Shown: positions 1-9,734, counted from the first letter of the stretch. The stretch: DNA of 58,587 nucleotides from Planctomycetota bacterium (GCA_024277285.1 JAJRVM010000140.1:1-58587), one strand, 5' to 3'. Made by a program: numbers and translations. The notes: generated from the letters alone by a model not told the origin.

Positions 1-144
1 ACTGTCGATCACCTTGTACAACAGACTGGAGGACTCTGGATACTCGCGACGTTCGAGTTTATCGAACCCGAATTCGTCAATGATCAGCAGGTCGAATCGT
101 CCATAGTAGCGGACCCGACGTGGTAACGTCTTGTCTCCGGACGA
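1..144 (-). pseudogene. istB: IS21-type IstB ATPase fragment (truncated)
   Basis: Read on the minus strand this segment encodes an uninterrupted stretch with RVRYYGRFDLLIIDEFGF followed by DKLERREYP and SLLYKVID. This is the Walker B region of IstB, the AAA+ helper ATPase of IS21-family transposition. The frame is closed by a TAG just upstream (145-147), and no Walker A half is present on the upstream side. The 5' half of the gene is therefore missing and the 3' half runs out of the window. It is most likely a decayed element and not a working copy. Family assignment rests on the motif as I remember it. Confidence 0.72.
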
Positions 145-239
145 CTAAGGAATGACGGTTCCCCGTCGCAGGGCACACAGATTAACAGGCTGTTAGCGAG
201 TGGAAAAATACGGTGACTTTGGCATAAGGAATTGATGCT

Positions 240-854
240 GTGAAGAACACTAAGACCAAGTGTGATGTTTGCGGGGAAAAAAACGAGGTCAATCTTGTGG
301 CCGGTGTGAAAGTATGCCACCAGTGTCTTTTGGACTGCAAGCAACCTACAACCCCATCACATCCGCCCGAACCAGAGATGACTGTTGAGCAAGTCAAGCC
401 GGTTGATGTGATGACGGCGGATATCGTGATTGGCAAGGATGTCTCCACGGGGCGACACCATCAAATCCACCCAAGCAGTATGTTGGAAGTGATTCGGCGG
501 GGTGGGCTTGACGGGACCCTAACCACCTTGTGTTTCTCGTTCGACGGGAGGTCAAAGCGACACGAAGAAATGATTGACGAGATCATCATGATTGCGAAAG
601 GGGAGGCGAGCATAATTGTCGATGAATGCCACCACGACAATGACGGGACTAACATCCCGATTAACGCATCGCCAGAGGTACACCTCCAACGCCACCTCTA
701 CTACTGCTTCCTCTGCCGTCGAGGCGGTAACCAGCTCGACCTCTGGGCCGCCGCTAAGAACCTGCCCCTGCATGCCGCCACACTTGATCTCTGCCAACAT
801 CTCGGCATCCAGCCCATCACACTCATCGATCCGCAACCACCAAATCTCGTCTGA
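240..854 (+). CDS. Two-part zinc-ribbon protein, C-terminus resembling CHC2-type IS-associated zinc fingers
   Basis: A 204-residue protein starting at GTG, with an AAGGA-like ribosome site about nine bases upstream. Residues 8-29 hold two CxxC pairs (CDVC and CHQC), a probable zinc ribbon. The middle part (about 60-130) has no recognised motif. The last 55 residues contain YYCFLCRRGGNQLDLWAA and LDLCQHLGI. These resemble the CHC2-like zinc-finger tail seen in planctomycete transposition-associated proteins; this resemblance is from memory and only moderately secure. Because an IstB fragment lies next door in the opposite direction, the C-terminus may be a piece of a mobile element captured in frame. 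Function unknown. Confidence 0.5.
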   Translation: MKNTKTKCDVCGEKNEVNLVAGVKVCHQCLLDCKQPTTPSHPPEPEMTVEQVKPVDVMTADIVIGKDVSTGRHHQIHPSSMLEVIRRGGLDGTLTTLCFSFDGRSKRHEEMIDEIIMIAKGEASIIVDECHHDNDGTNIPINASPEVHLQRHLYYCFLCRRGGNQLDLWAAAKNLPLHAATLDLCQHLGIQPITLIDPQPPNLV

Positions 855-1271
855 TCGACCACTCGAACCGCAACCGCTGGCCGAAAACGGCCGACAAAGT
901 GGCTCGATTTCTAACCGCGATCGACAGCAATTTGGAGTAGGTCGGCGGCTTGTCATTTGAAGCCCATAAAAGACCGAGTCCCGTGGCTGACTTCTGAGCG
1001 GATGGGAGGCGGCTGGAAGTGGTGGGGTGGGGGGAGATAAGGCAATCTGGAATGGAGTGTTGGTTATGCGATCACGTGGCGGCGGTTTGCCGTCATCAAG
1101 CCGTTGGCAGCATGGCCTCGGTGGCCGACGCTTTACATCAGATGGAGGGCAGTTTGGAAGTGGCGTTGGGGTCGTCGCTGGGCTGCGATTCTACACTCTC
1201 CCACCTGCATGACCAAAGTGTTGCAAAAAGTGTTGCAGACGCCAAACGTTGCAGAGTATGGTGCCATAGAA
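855..1271. other. Non-coding stretch beside tRNA-Lys, possible decayed integrase end
   Basis: No convincing gene. Around 1206-1270 a short open stretch reads MTKVLQKVLQT and then runs toward the tRNA 3' end. This resembles the C-terminal tails of integrases that sit against tRNA attachment sites. No Arg-His-x-x-Arg-Tyr catalytic region is visible upstream, so at most a remnant of an integrated element is present. Confidence 0.25.
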
Positions 1272-1302
1272 AAAGCCATAAACCGTTACAGCTTATGGCT
1301 TT
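1272..1302 (-). terminator. Rho-independent terminator of tRNA-Lys
   Basis: A perfect 10-base inverted repeat (AAAGCCATAA / TTATGGCTTT) with an 11-base loop. On the minus strand it is followed by a run of T (TTTTTC), directly downstream of tRNA-Lys. The loop contains GTAACGGTT, the same nonamer found at the ends of several repeats in this window. Confidence 0.75.
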
Positions 1303-1309
1303 AAGTCAG

Positions 1310-1382
1310 TGCCCCCCGAAGGACTCGAACCTTCAACCCTCTGATTAAGAGTCAGATGCTCTGCCAGTTGAGCTAGGGGGGC
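1310..1382 (-). tRNA. tRNA-Lys (anticodon CUU)
   Basis: The minus strand folds into a standard cloverleaf. The acceptor stem is GCCCCCC pairing with GGGGGGC, the D-arm contains AGCTCAACTGGCAGAGC, and the anticodon stem TCTGA/TCAGA surrounds the loop CTCTTAA, giving anticodon CTT. The T-arm contains GGTTCGAGTCC. The discriminator base is A, and no CCA is encoded. A stem-loop terminator follows at once. Confidence 0.95.
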
Positions 1383-1724
1383 TAAGTGGTTGTGTGTGCA
1401 TGGTTTATGAACAACCAGCGGAGACCTGAATTCGGCCCAAATTGGCCAATCCGCTCGGTGCAAATACCAGACGTGTAAGCGTAGCAAGATTTTCGCCCGC
1501 GACAAGCCCCAGTCCCAGGCCCAGGCAAGAGAACGAAACGCAGCGATTGGTGCTGACCAGCCGTGGTCCCGCCACGCACACGCCGCACGCGAAGAGCTCA
1601 CCGCGTCTGGCGGCTGTCAACGTGTATTCGCGGTTTCTCGCTCGCATGTGTGTTCTGCGACCTCAATTTCCGTGTGCGGTTATCGCTACGCTCAATTTCA
1701 CCACGAGGACGGTCGTGCCGCTTT
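1383..1724. other. Intergenic, tRNA upstream region and imperfect tandem repeat
   Basis: Holds the upstream (promoter) side of tRNA-Lys and the 3' side of the lipoprotein gene. Around 1700-1750 a segment of about 31 bases (TTTCAC.ACnnGGACnGTCGTGCC) occurs twice in tandem. The second copy covers the lipoprotein stop codon and forms the hairpin CACGACAG/CTGTCGTG, which may help end its transcript. No gene seen. Confidence 0.45.
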
Positions 1725-2354
1725 CTATTTCACGACAGGGACTGTCGTGCCACTCTTCTTGCGGCGCCAGTCGTATCGAGTCTTGCCGTCTTTGTCGAGC
1801 AGTAGGAGACGCTCCTCGGTCAATTCGAGAATTGGCTCGTCGACACGATCTCCCATCATCTTGAGAATCATTTTCACGCGTCCCTCCGGTTTGCCGTCGA
1901 TCGTTCGTTTCTTCAAACGCCCGTCTTGCAACGACCAACGCATGTTGAATTCAAGCCGCGCCGCGAACAGCTTGGCCTTCATCCCACTCAGTTCGACCAC
2001 CAGCGTGGCTGTCCCGTCTTCGTTAAGCGTCATGGTGCGGTGCCCCTGATAGTCATCCTCCCAGGTGCCGACCACAAGCTGGCGGTACCGTTCGTCTTGT
2101 CCGCCCCCGTCCTCCGCCCCCTGCCGAGCGGATAAACCCTTGGTCGAGGACTCGGTGGTACCACTGCCTGCCGACGGCGTGGGAGTCGGCGTTTCATCAG
2201 CCGACTCGGTGCTGTTCGTCGACGTGCTGTTCGTCGACGCGTTGTTCGTCGACGCTGCCGCGCCGCTCGATTTTGGCAAGTCTTTCACGGTGTTCCCCGA
2301 ACAGGACGCTAACGTCATGGTCGCAACCACGATCAACAAGTTGAGTATTCGCAC
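1725..2354 (-). CDS. Hypothetical lipoprotein
   Basis: I start the gene at GTG 2354, which has GGAG five to six bases upstream and opens with VRILNLLIVVATMTLASC. This is a classic type II signal with lipobox (TLAS-C) for lipid attachment at the cysteine. An upstream alternative start at 2423 would add 23 charged residues before the signal, which is less likely. A low-complexity linker follows (NASTNSTSTNSTES, then TPTPTPS), encoded by a triple GTTCGTCGACG-type repeat. A C-terminal domain of about 110 residues begins GTWEDDYQGHRTMTLNEDG and looks like a small beta-sandwich. Function unknown. The gene is divergent from sbcD. Confidence 0.72.
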   Translation of the reverse strand: MRILNLLIVVATMTLASCSGNTVKDLPKSSGAAASTNNASTNSTSTNSTESADETPTPTPSAGSGTTESSTKGLSARQGAEDGGGQDERYRQLVVGTWEDDYQGHRTMTLNEDGTATLVVELSGMKAKLFAARLEFNMRWSLQDGRLKKRTIDGKPEGRVKMILKMMGDRVDEPILELTEERLLLLDKDGKTRYDWRRKKSGTTVPVVK

Positions 2355-2555
2355 GATTATCTCCGTTGTCTCCCCGTTTCTGCTTCTTCGCAATACAGGC
2401 TCATTATACGCATAACGGGCCAAGCATGTTTCAAGGCTGTGGATCGCCAGCCCTCAACCCGATTGGCTGCGACTGGACATTTTGAGCCAATTGCGGTATG
2501 TATAAAGGTTCTTAGCGACCGCGAGCGCGGGCCCAATCGAAAGCGATGGTGCCTC

Positions 2556-3854
2556 GTGCGCATACTCCATACAGCGGATTGGCATCTTGCCGATCGGCTC
2601 AAACAAATCGACCGGACCACGGACTTGCGCCGCGCGGTCCAGAGGATCGCGGACTATTGTGACACCGAATCGCTCGACGTGTTGGTCATCGCTGGCGACC
2701 TGTTTAGCGAATTGGCGCGCCCCGAAGCGTTGCAAGAAGCACTCGCTCACTTGAGCCAGACGTTTCGCCCGTTCTTGATGCGTGGTGGAACCATCGTCGC
2801 GATCGCGGGCAACCACGACAACGACATCTATTGCGAGACACTTCGTCGCGCCTTTCAGTTGGCCGCGCCCAACCTAGCTCGGCCTGGCGACTTGGTCCCC
2901 AACGGGCGGTTCTACCTGATCACTCGACCGGTCCATTTCACATTGCGCGGTGCGCACGGCTGGCCTACTCAGTTCGTTTGCATGCCGTACCCAACCACCA
3001 GCCGTTACCTGCGCGACAGCACGGGCAGCGACTATTCGAGCTTTGACGAACGTTGCCAACTGCTGCGCGCGACGTTTATCGACCGACTCAAGGCGATGCG
3101 CATGGAACTGAACCCGGAACAACCGTGCCTTCTGGTGGCGCACGTCAATGTGCTTCCCCGCCGTCCTATTAGTTTATTTCGCGACATGGGCGACGAGGAC
3201 ATTGTCGTTGATTCCCCCGAAGTGACCGACAACTGGACTTACGTTGCGTTGGGGCACTTGCACGGCAGCGGCAGCGTACGGAACCTGCGTCACGTGCGCT
3301 ACTCCGGCAGCATCGAGCGACTTAGTATTACCGAAAAGGACCAGCAGAAAAGTGTCGTCCTGGTGACGCTCGCAGGCAATTCATCCCGAATAACCACCAA
3401 GCTATTACCTTTACCTGCCACACCGTTCTACGACATCTGTATCTCCGACCCACGCAATGAACTGCCGCAATTGCGACTGCGTTATCCTCACGCCGCCACA
3501 GCCTTGGTGCGCTGCCACGTTCGGTTCCGTCGACGTGACGATAATCTGTACGAGATCCTCGGCGAAATCGCGCGTGTTTTTCCCCGATGCTATGAGCGCA
3601 CGTGGAGCGAACAAGCTGGTCCGCAGCGACTCAACCGGTCCAGTGTGCCGACCGACGCCACCGCCGACCTGCAGTTCCCCAAGCCTTTGCTCCATGCGGA
3701 CGCCGATGTTGATACGGCGCGTCTGTCGATGCCCAACATGAGTGGGTCGCTGCAACAGCTGGTCTTGGGTTACCTGGCTGAGCAACTGGCGGACGATGAA
3801 GATCGGCCGCAGATCGTGGCGTTGGCGCGCCGACTTCTGGAGGAAATGGAATGA
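2556..3854 (+). CDS. sbcD: Exonuclease SbcD (Mre11-type nuclease subunit)
   Basis: Metallophosphoesterase-fold nuclease of the SbcCD (Rad50-Mre11) complex, which opens hairpins and processes double-strand breaks. All metal-ligand motifs are visible: HTADWHL at the very start, VIAGDLFSE, IAGNHDND, LVAHVNV and ALGHLHGSG. I prefer the GTG at 2556 because it places the first motif (VRILHTADWHL) at residue 1, as in the family. A GTG at 2439 would add 39 residues with no family likeness. The product is about 432 residues. The stop overlaps the sbcC start (ATGA), so the two subunits are translationally coupled. Confidence 0.93.
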   Translation: MRILHTADWHLADRLKQIDRTTDLRRAVQRIADYCDTESLDVLVIAGDLFSELARPEALQEALAHLSQTFRPFLMRGGTIVAIAGNHDNDIYCETLRRAFQLAAPNLARPGDLVPNGRFYLITRPVHFTLRGAHGWPTQFVCMPYPTTSRYLRDSTGSDYSSFDERCQLLRATFIDRLKAMRMELNPEQPCLLVAHVNVLPRRPISLFRDMGDEDIVVDSPEVTDNWTYVALGHLHGSGSVRNLRHVRYSGSIERLSITEKDQQKSVVLVTLAGNSSRITTKLLPLPATPFYDICISDPRNELPQLRLRYPHAATALVRCHVRFRRRDDNLYEILGEIARVFPRCYERTWSEQAGPQRLNRSSVPTDATADLQFPKPLLHADADVDTARLSMPNMSGSLQQLVLGYLAEQLADDEDRPQIVALARRLLEEME

Positions 3855-6790
3855 TACCGGTACGTATTCAAGTGGCCGGTTTCCTTTGTTACCGGGAACC
3901 GCAAGAGGCCTGCTTTGAAGGCCGCACGCTCTGGATGCTCGCTGGGCCCAACGGCAGTGGCAAATCGGCCCTGTTTGATGCGGTAACGTACGCGCTGTTC
4001 GGCCAGCACCGTGGCGGTCGACACAATGCGCGCGGCTTGATCCACCACGATTGCGACCGATTGGCGATCGAGTTTGACTTTGCCATCGACGACCAGCTCT
4101 TTCGAGCGCGTCGCTCGCTATCACGCCAAGGACGCGCAACGCGGCAGATCCGGGTCCGATCGAATGACGAGCAAACCGACGGAGAATCCTGGGCCGACGT
4201 GACCGGAACCCACACAGAACGTGGTTTTGCGCAGTGGATTGAAGCTAATCTCGCATTGAACTTCGAGACCTTCACGGCCTCCGTACTCCTGCTGCAAGGC
4301 AAAGCCGACAACCTGTTGCTCGCCACTCCCGCGCAGCGTCATCGCCTGCTCTGCCAGGTCGTCGGACTCGATCGCATCGAACAATTTGCGCAGCGCGCGC
4401 AACGCAACCACGCGCACGCGGAAGGGACCACTCGGGCCTACCGCGACCAATTGCAGCAGGTCGAGTCGGGCACGAAGAACGACCTGCACCTGTTGGCCAG
4501 ACAATACGCCGACGCGCAGCAAGATCTGGTTCAACGGTCGAGTCACGTTGAGCAGCTCAAGCAAACGCTGGACCAAGCCACACATTGGCAACAGTTAACC
4601 AGCGAACTCCGTAACTTGTTCAAAGAGATCGAACAACAGTCGACGCACCTCGAACAATTGCAGCAATACGAGCAGCAACAACGGCACGAAGCGGTACTTG
4701 CCATACAAATCACGGCGTTACGTCGCTTGCTAGACCATACGACGCGCATCAGTCAGTGTCGCGTGAAACTCGACCACCTGGAAACGGAGCACGCGGCCCT
4801 GCAAGGCTCGGTCGATCAGATCGAACACGACCTGCACGAGGTGGACCAAGCGGTTGCGACCGCCAGGACCGAGCTTGACGCGGCGACGGCGCGCGAGAAA
4901 CAACTCACTCGGCAGCACGCCCAACAGACGCGCACTCTTGCAGCGGTCGTGCGTTTCACGCAAACACGCGACAAGTTGCGGCAGCTGGACGCGTCGCATG
5001 CCGCGCTGCAAACACAGCTCAAAAAGGCAGTGCAGGAACAGGCCACGTTGCGATCAGTCGCCAATTCTGATAACGCCGTTCGTGAGACTCAAGAAACCGC
5101 CCGCATCATGACCGTAAAGCTCACGGAACAAGAGTTGCGGACGGAACACCTCCGCCAACAACTCGCACGTCTCCGCAGTGTCGCAGGTTCGGCAACCTGC
5201 CCTTATTGTCGTCAATCACTCGATCACTCGCGTTGTCAACAAGAAAAGCAGCAGTTGGCACGGGGTTTGCAAGATGCGGAAGCCGCCTTGAAGCAAGCAC
5301 GCCACGCATGCGGTCAAGCCAATGAGCATGAACGACGCAGCCGCGATGAACACGAACGCCAACAACAACGCGCCGCAACGATCCAACAGCAGATCCTGCA
5401 ACTCACGGCCCAAGTGCAGACGGCCAGTGCCGTCGAGCAAGAGGTGACCGACCAGTGCCGGCAAGCGTATCAGGAATTGCCACTCGACCTGCGCAGCAAG
5501 ATCGCTGGCGAGAAATCGTGTAAGAAAGAAACCGTCGACGATACACTTCGTGACCCTGTACTGGTCGGTGATCAACCTGTCGAATGGCGCGCAAGCACGT
5601 TTCCACAAACAGAGCACATTGGCGCGATGCAACAAGGTGTTCACGGCATGGCGCGCGAGCTGAACGTGCTGGCACAACGTTGCCCGGCACTCCGGCAGAG
5701 ACTTGATCAGTACGTCGCCAGGCAACAGACACTGACTGCCCAGCGGCAAGCCACAGCACGGACAAAGGACCAATGCTCGCAATGTCTGGCCCAACTGCAT
5801 GGCGAGCTAAGTGGACTGGTGACGCTGCAAGACGCCAGCCGATCCAGCGTGCCACCACCGTGGCGCGACCTGGTCGCCGAGGATATCGCCACACAGATTC
5901 GTTCGCTTGAGGCGAGCTGCCGACCAGCTCGGTCGACCACGGAGTCGAGTTACGATGACACAGCGAAAATGCAGACGACACAGCACGTGCAAACGCTGCA
6001 GACGCGGCACGACATGCTTCAAGAGCAGGTCGACACGATACCGGCTGCGGCGCGGCGCAATCCACAGGAGCTCGCGTCGCAGCTGCGCGACGCCCAGCAG
6101 TTGCACGAACAAGCCGAAGGCGAAGTGGAGCGATTGCGGGACGTGCGGTCGCAGGCCCAGCAGCACTACGATCGACGTCAAGCGCTGCTGGAGCAATTGC
6201 GCAGCACACAGCAGCAAGGCCGGCGGTGGCAACGCATTGCCAAACTATTGGGACGCGATGGCTTGCAACGGGCGCTGCTGGAGACGGCCGAACAGGCGAT
6301 CGTTCAGTACGCCAATACCATTCTCGATCGACTGACCGGCGGGAAACTGTATGTCGAGTTGGCGCGCGCCGATCACGGTCGCGCCCCAGTCGGCAAAACC
6401 CCAGCCGGCAAATCTACTGCCGGTAGAGTCGCGACCCGTAAAGTACTGGACTTGGTTGCGCGCACTACCGGTGCCAACACGCCCAAGCAAGACGTCGCGT
6501 TCCTGAGCGGCAGTCAGAAGTTCCGCGTCGCAGTGGCACTTTCCTTGGCGATCGGCCAATTTGCCAGCAACGCGCGGCGGCCGGTGCAAGCGGTGATTAT
6601 CGACGAAGGATTTGGGTGCCTCGATACGACGAATCGCCAAGTGATGGTCCAGGAACTGCAGAATTTACGTGGCCATCTACAACGCATTCTGCTGGTCTCA
6701 CACCAGGACGAGTTCGTCAGCGCATTCCCAGACGGATACCGCTGCGAAATGGTCGACGGCGCCACACGACTGACACCGTTCCATGCGTGA
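3851..6790 (+). CDS. sbcC: Exonuclease SbcC (Rad50-type SMC ATPase)
   Basis: 979-residue partner of SbcD. The N-terminal Walker A is GPNGSGKSALFDAVTYALFG (about residues 33-52). A very long Gln/Arg-rich coiled coil runs from about 170 to 830 and is interrupted near residue 455 by the zinc hook CPYCRQSL (CxxC), through which two SbcC arms dimerise. The C-terminal lobe has the ABC signature FLSGSQKFRVAVALSLAIGQ and Walker B AVIIDEGFGCLD. The length is near normal for the family. The start is fixed by the ATGA overlap with sbcD. The gene converges on the Uma2 gene downstream. Confidence 0.95.
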   Translation: MIPVRIQVAGFLCYREPQEACFEGRTLWMLAGPNGSGKSALFDAVTYALFGQHRGGRHNARGLIHHDCDRLAIEFDFAIDDQLFRARRSLSRQGRATRQIRVRSNDEQTDGESWADVTGTHTERGFAQWIEANLALNFETFTASVLLLQGKADNLLLATPAQRHRLLCQVVGLDRIEQFAQRAQRNHAHAEGTTRAYRDQLQQVESGTKNDLHLLARQYADAQQDLVQRSSHVEQLKQTLDQATHWQQLTSELRNLFKEIEQQSTHLEQLQQYEQQQRHEAVLAIQITALRRLLDHTTRISQCRVKLDHLETEHAALQGSVDQIEHDLHEVDQAVATARTELDAATAREKQLTRQHAQQTRTLAAVVRFTQTRDKLRQLDASHAALQTQLKKAVQEQATLRSVANSDNAVRETQETARIMTVKLTEQELRTEHLRQQLARLRSVAGSATCPYCRQSLDHSRCQQEKQQLARGLQDAEAALKQARHACGQANEHERRSRDEHERQQQRAATIQQQILQLTAQVQTASAVEQEVTDQCRQAYQELPLDLRSKIAGEKSCKKETVDDTLRDPVLVGDQPVEWRASTFPQTEHIGAMQQGVHGMARELNVLAQRCPALRQRLDQYVARQQTLTAQRQATARTKDQCSQCLAQLHGELSGLVTLQDASRSSVPPPWRDLVAEDIATQIRSLEASCRPARSTTESSYDDTAKMQTTQHVQTLQTRHDMLQEQVDTIPAAARRNPQELASQLRDAQQLHEQAEGEVERLRDVRSQAQQHYDRRQALLEQLRSTQQQGRRWQRIAKLLGRDGLQRALLETAEQAIVQYANTILDRLTGGKLYVELARADHGRAPVGKTPAGKSTAGRVATRKVLDLVARTTGANTPKQDVAFLSGSQKFRVAVALSLAIGQFASNARRPVQAVIIDEGFGCLDTTNRQVMVQELQNLRGHLQRILLVSHQDEFVSAFPDGYRCEMVDGATRLTPFHA

Positions 6791-6861
6791 GCGTGGCGAG
6801 ATTAGCAACGCGACATGATGGTCTTCTCCGGCCACACGATAACAATGGCTCCGAGAATAGC

Positions 6862-6899
6862 GTGGCGTTTCGCGGGCGAGCAGATCGCGAAGACGCCAC
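6862..6899. terminator. Stem-loop between convergent sbcC and Uma2 genes
   Basis: GTGGCGTTTCGCG pairs with CGCGAAGACGCCAC (one bulge) around an 11-base loop, placed between two convergent genes. No T-run follows on either strand, so it is either a weak bidirectional terminator or an mRNA 3'-end stabiliser. Confidence 0.35.
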
Positions 6900-6961
6900 C
6901 GTGTCTGGAAAATCTCGCGCGGACTGCCGCCAGTGCCGCCTCGATCAACCGTGTAACTCGA

Positions 6962-7528
6962 TCAATCGGGGAATAGCTCGTTGATTTGCAACGCAAGCCC
7001 CGGAAAGCTCGTCAGCTTTAACGACTCACCGCTCCTCCACGTGCGCACATTCGCGTATTTCGACGACCTAACGTCCGAATACGCTTCGACGCACTTTGCT
7101 TCGGGCACAACAACCAGGTATTCAATCACCCCGGCGGCGGCGTACAGCTTCGCCTTCTCGCGGTCCAATTCCACCGACGATAGAGCGACTTCGATAACCA
7201 GAACCGCCGTGCTGGGGTGAGTGGTTCGATAATCATCCCGCAACCCCGACACAACGGCGACATCTGGCTCCGGTTCCGAATCGGCAAATGTAAGGGGTTG
7301 CTGCTGACGCACGTGCAGGTCTGACGACAAATCCACTCTTAACCATTCCACGAGAAATTGAACGAGCCAACTGTGAATCGGCGATTTGATCATCTTCTCG
7401 ACAATTACTCCTCTCAACAATTCCGTATTAGCCGAGACGAGTCCCGATTCTCCCAAGCGATGATATTGCTCGACACTTACCAACAAGGCAGCTTGCCGAA
7501 CCGCCGGATTGTCAAGAATGGAAGACAT
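6962..7528 (-). CDS. Uma2 family (DUF820) putative restriction-like endonuclease
   Basis: 188 residues matching the Uma2 family, a PD-(D/E)XK-fold family that is abundant in cyanobacteria and planctomycetes and whose biological role is unknown. Visible hallmarks are the N-terminal VSVEQYHRLGESG and ELLRGVIVEKM, the core PEPDVAVV, the catalytic-type strand VLVIEVALSS followed by DREKAKLYAAAGV (the E-x-K pair), and IEYLVVVPE. Starts at ATG 7528. It stands alone with no visible partner gene. Confidence 0.87.
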   Translation of the reverse strand: MSSILDNPAVRQAALLVSVEQYHRLGESGLVSANTELLRGVIVEKMIKSPIHSWLVQFLVEWLRVDLSSDLHVRQQQPLTFADSEPEPDVAVVSGLRDDYRTTHPSTAVLVIEVALSSVELDREKAKLYAAAGVIEYLVVVPEAKCVEAYSDVRSSKYANVRTWRSGESLKLTSFPGLALQINELFPD

Positions 7529-7711
7529 ATTGGGCTACTCGAATCAGAATCAAGTACTCAGGAAACTAGCTGGTTTCGCGTGCGGCAATTTCTGGTGTGA
7601 CAATCGCATTCCGTACCAGCATCACTACGGGTCGCAGCTGCCGGCCGGTCAGATTTGATGACACATTCTCAGTCTACGCTCCCATCCTCTCGCTCACAAG
7701 CTAAAGAGCCG

Positions 7712-9607
7712 CTACGACTCACTGGTCTCGAGGTCCAACTGACGCATCTTGCGGTAGAGGTTGGCGCGGTGCAAACCAAGGCGTTTCGCGGCGTTGGTCA
7801 TGTTGCCTTGCGACCGCTGAATCTGCTTCTTAATGAACTGGGCCTGAAACTGGCGTGTGGCGTCGGCCAGCGACATATCGGCCGGAATCCAGGCGTTTTC
7901 GTCCTGGCGAGGTGAAAGGATGAACGCCAACTCGTCCGCCTCCACTTTGTCGCCACTCGACAGATACGCAATACGTTCCATCAGATTGCGCAACTCGCGA
8001 ACGTTCCCCGGCCACGCATGTTCGAGCAGTCGTTTACGCGCGGCCGCAGTCAGGCGTGGCGGGCTGCGCCGCGCCTGCTTGCAGAACGAAGCCAGAAATT
8101 GCTCGGCCAACAACAGAATGTCGTCGCCGCGATCGCGCAGTGGTGGCAGATCAAGTGTTACGACATTCAACCGAAAATAGAGGTCCTGGCGAAACTTTTT
8201 CTCCCGCACTAATTCAGCTAGATCTTGGTTGGTGGCAGCAAGAACGCGCGCGTCGGTGTGAATCGTGGTCGAGCCGCCGACACGCACGACCAGTTTTTCT
8301 TCCAGCACACGCAGCAGTTTCGCTTGACCGCCGAGGCTCATGTCGCCGATCTCGTCCAAGAACAGCGTACCACCCGAAGCCAATTCGAACTTGCCAATGC
8401 GTGTTTCATGTGCGTCCGTGAACGCGCCCTTTTCGTGACCAAACAGTTCGCTCTCCAGGAGTGATTCGGTCAGCGCCGCACAATTGATCGCGATGAACGG
8501 CTCATGACGACGGCGGCTCAAGTAGTGAACGCTCCGCGCCACTACTTCCTTGCCCGTGCCATTCTCGCCCAAAATCAAAACCGCCAACTCGGTGTCCGCA
8601 ACTCGGGCAACCGTGCCCCGTAACGCCTCGATTGCCGAACACTGTCCCGCAAGCTCGACGCCCGACGCGGCTTCGTCGGCCATCTGGTTACGCGTCTTCA
8701 ACAGTTGCTCGTATTGTTGCGTCTGTTCGAGTGCCACGGCGGCGTGCGTCGCCAGTTCGTTGAGCGCCGCCTCGTCTTCGTCGGTGAAATTCCCGGACAG
8801 CTTATTGATCAGCTCGAAGGCGCCGAATAATTTGCCACCGCGCCCTCGCAATGGAACGCAGAGCAGCGTGCGAGTTTCAAAGCCCAGTTGTTGGTCCACG
8901 CTGCGGTCAATCTCCTGCTGGCCAAGATTCATGTCAACACGGCGTGACTGACCACTCTGTACGACCTGGCCGACCAGTCCCGTATCCTCGCGAATCCGCA
9001 ACTCACCTCCCTCCACGCCCAAAGCAGGACGGCCCACCAGCGTTTTCGTCTCCCGATCCCACAAGAAAACGCTCGCCCGCTCTGCCCCTAACAGTCGCGT
9101 CGACGTTTCCGCAATCTGCTCCAGTAGCTGGTCCGTTTCCATCGCCTGGCTCCATTGCGCCAGTATCTCCAAGATGGCTTCGAGTCGCTCGACCCGTCGC
9201 TGCTGGCGCTGCCGCCCTTCGACCGCCAACAGGGCCGCTGCGAGCCACGAGGCCAATACCGAAGCGATCGGCACTAGCGCGTCGGTCTGAAGTGGGTCAC
9301 CCTTGAGCACAATCAACTGCGCCGGCCCCGACATGTGTGGAAACGGAGCGACCACCCATGAGCCGGATGACCGCGCCTGCTCAGTGTCCAACGTATCCCC
9401 CAACAGCTCGTAGGGCAGTGCCCCCGAATCGCCCCGCCGTGCCAGCTGCTGATACTCGCCACGCTCGAAACGCACTACGCCGGCAAACCCAATCCCCCAT
9501 TGCAAACAACACTCTTCAAGTACCTCGTGCAACAGCGACTCGACCTGTGCTTCAGCGGCCAGTGCCTGGACCAGTCGAGTGGCAATTTCAGCTAGTTTCT
9601 GAGACAC
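7712..9607 (-). CDS. Sigma-54-dependent transcriptional activator, GAF-GAF-AAA+-Fis
   Basis: 631 residues. Two GAF-type sensor domains (about 5-150 and 155-300; the second includes [16 protein letters not shown] and LLCVPLRG) precede an AAA+ sigma-54 interaction domain (about 325-555). That domain has Walker A GENGTGKE, Walker [13 protein letters not shown] and the arginine-finger region [13 protein letters not shown] Fis-type helix-turn-helix closes the protein ([20 protein letters not shown]). The loop that normally reads GAFTGA reads GAFTDA here. That variant occurs in some activators but touches the sigma-54 contact residue region. No receiver domain is present, so the input is probably a small ligand or redox cue sensed by the GAF domains. 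Target genes are not evident. Confidence 0.92.
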   Translation of the reverse strand: MSQKLAEIATRLVQALAAEAQVESLLHEVLEECCLQWGIGFAGVVRFERGEYQQLARRGDSGALPYELLGDTLDTEQARSSGSWVVAPFPHMSGPAQLIVLKGDPLQTDALVPIASVLASWLAAALLAVEGRQRQQRRVERLEAILEILAQWSQAMETDQLLEQIAETSTRLLGAERASVFLWDRETKTLVGRPALGVEGGELRIREDTGLVGQVVQSGQSRRVDMNLGQQEIDRSVDQQLGFETRTLLCVPLRGRGGKLFGAFELINKLSGNFTDEDEAALNELATHAAVALEQTQQYEQLLKTRNQMADEAASGVELAGQCSAIEALRGTVARVADTELAVLILGENGTGKEVVARSVHYLSRRRHEPFIAINCAALTESLLESELFGHEKGAFTDAHETRIGKFELASGGTLFLDEIGDMSLGGQAKLLRVLEEKLVVRVGGSTTIHTDARVLAATNQDLAELVREKKFRQDLYFRLNVVTLDLPPLRDRGDDILLLAEQFLASFCKQARRSPPRLTAAARKRLLEHAWPGNVRELRNLMERIAYLSSGDKVEADELAFILSPRQDENAWIPADMSLADATRQFQAQFIKKQIQRSQGNMTNAAKRLGLHRANLYRKMRQLDLETSES

Positions 9608-9734
9608 AATCGCTTACCTGTATTCAAAAGTACAACGTGCAGTCGAGCATTGAAGCCGCAAACGAATCTAATGCGATATGAACTGTCGTCAAATCGACTA
9701 ATGATTCTAGTATGAGTGGAGGGAGTGAGCAAGC

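Noticed and set aside
5403..6209. 268-residue minus-strand open frame inside sbcC
   Set aside because: Shadow of the coiled-coil coding region, whose CAG/CGC-rich codons give long antisense frames.
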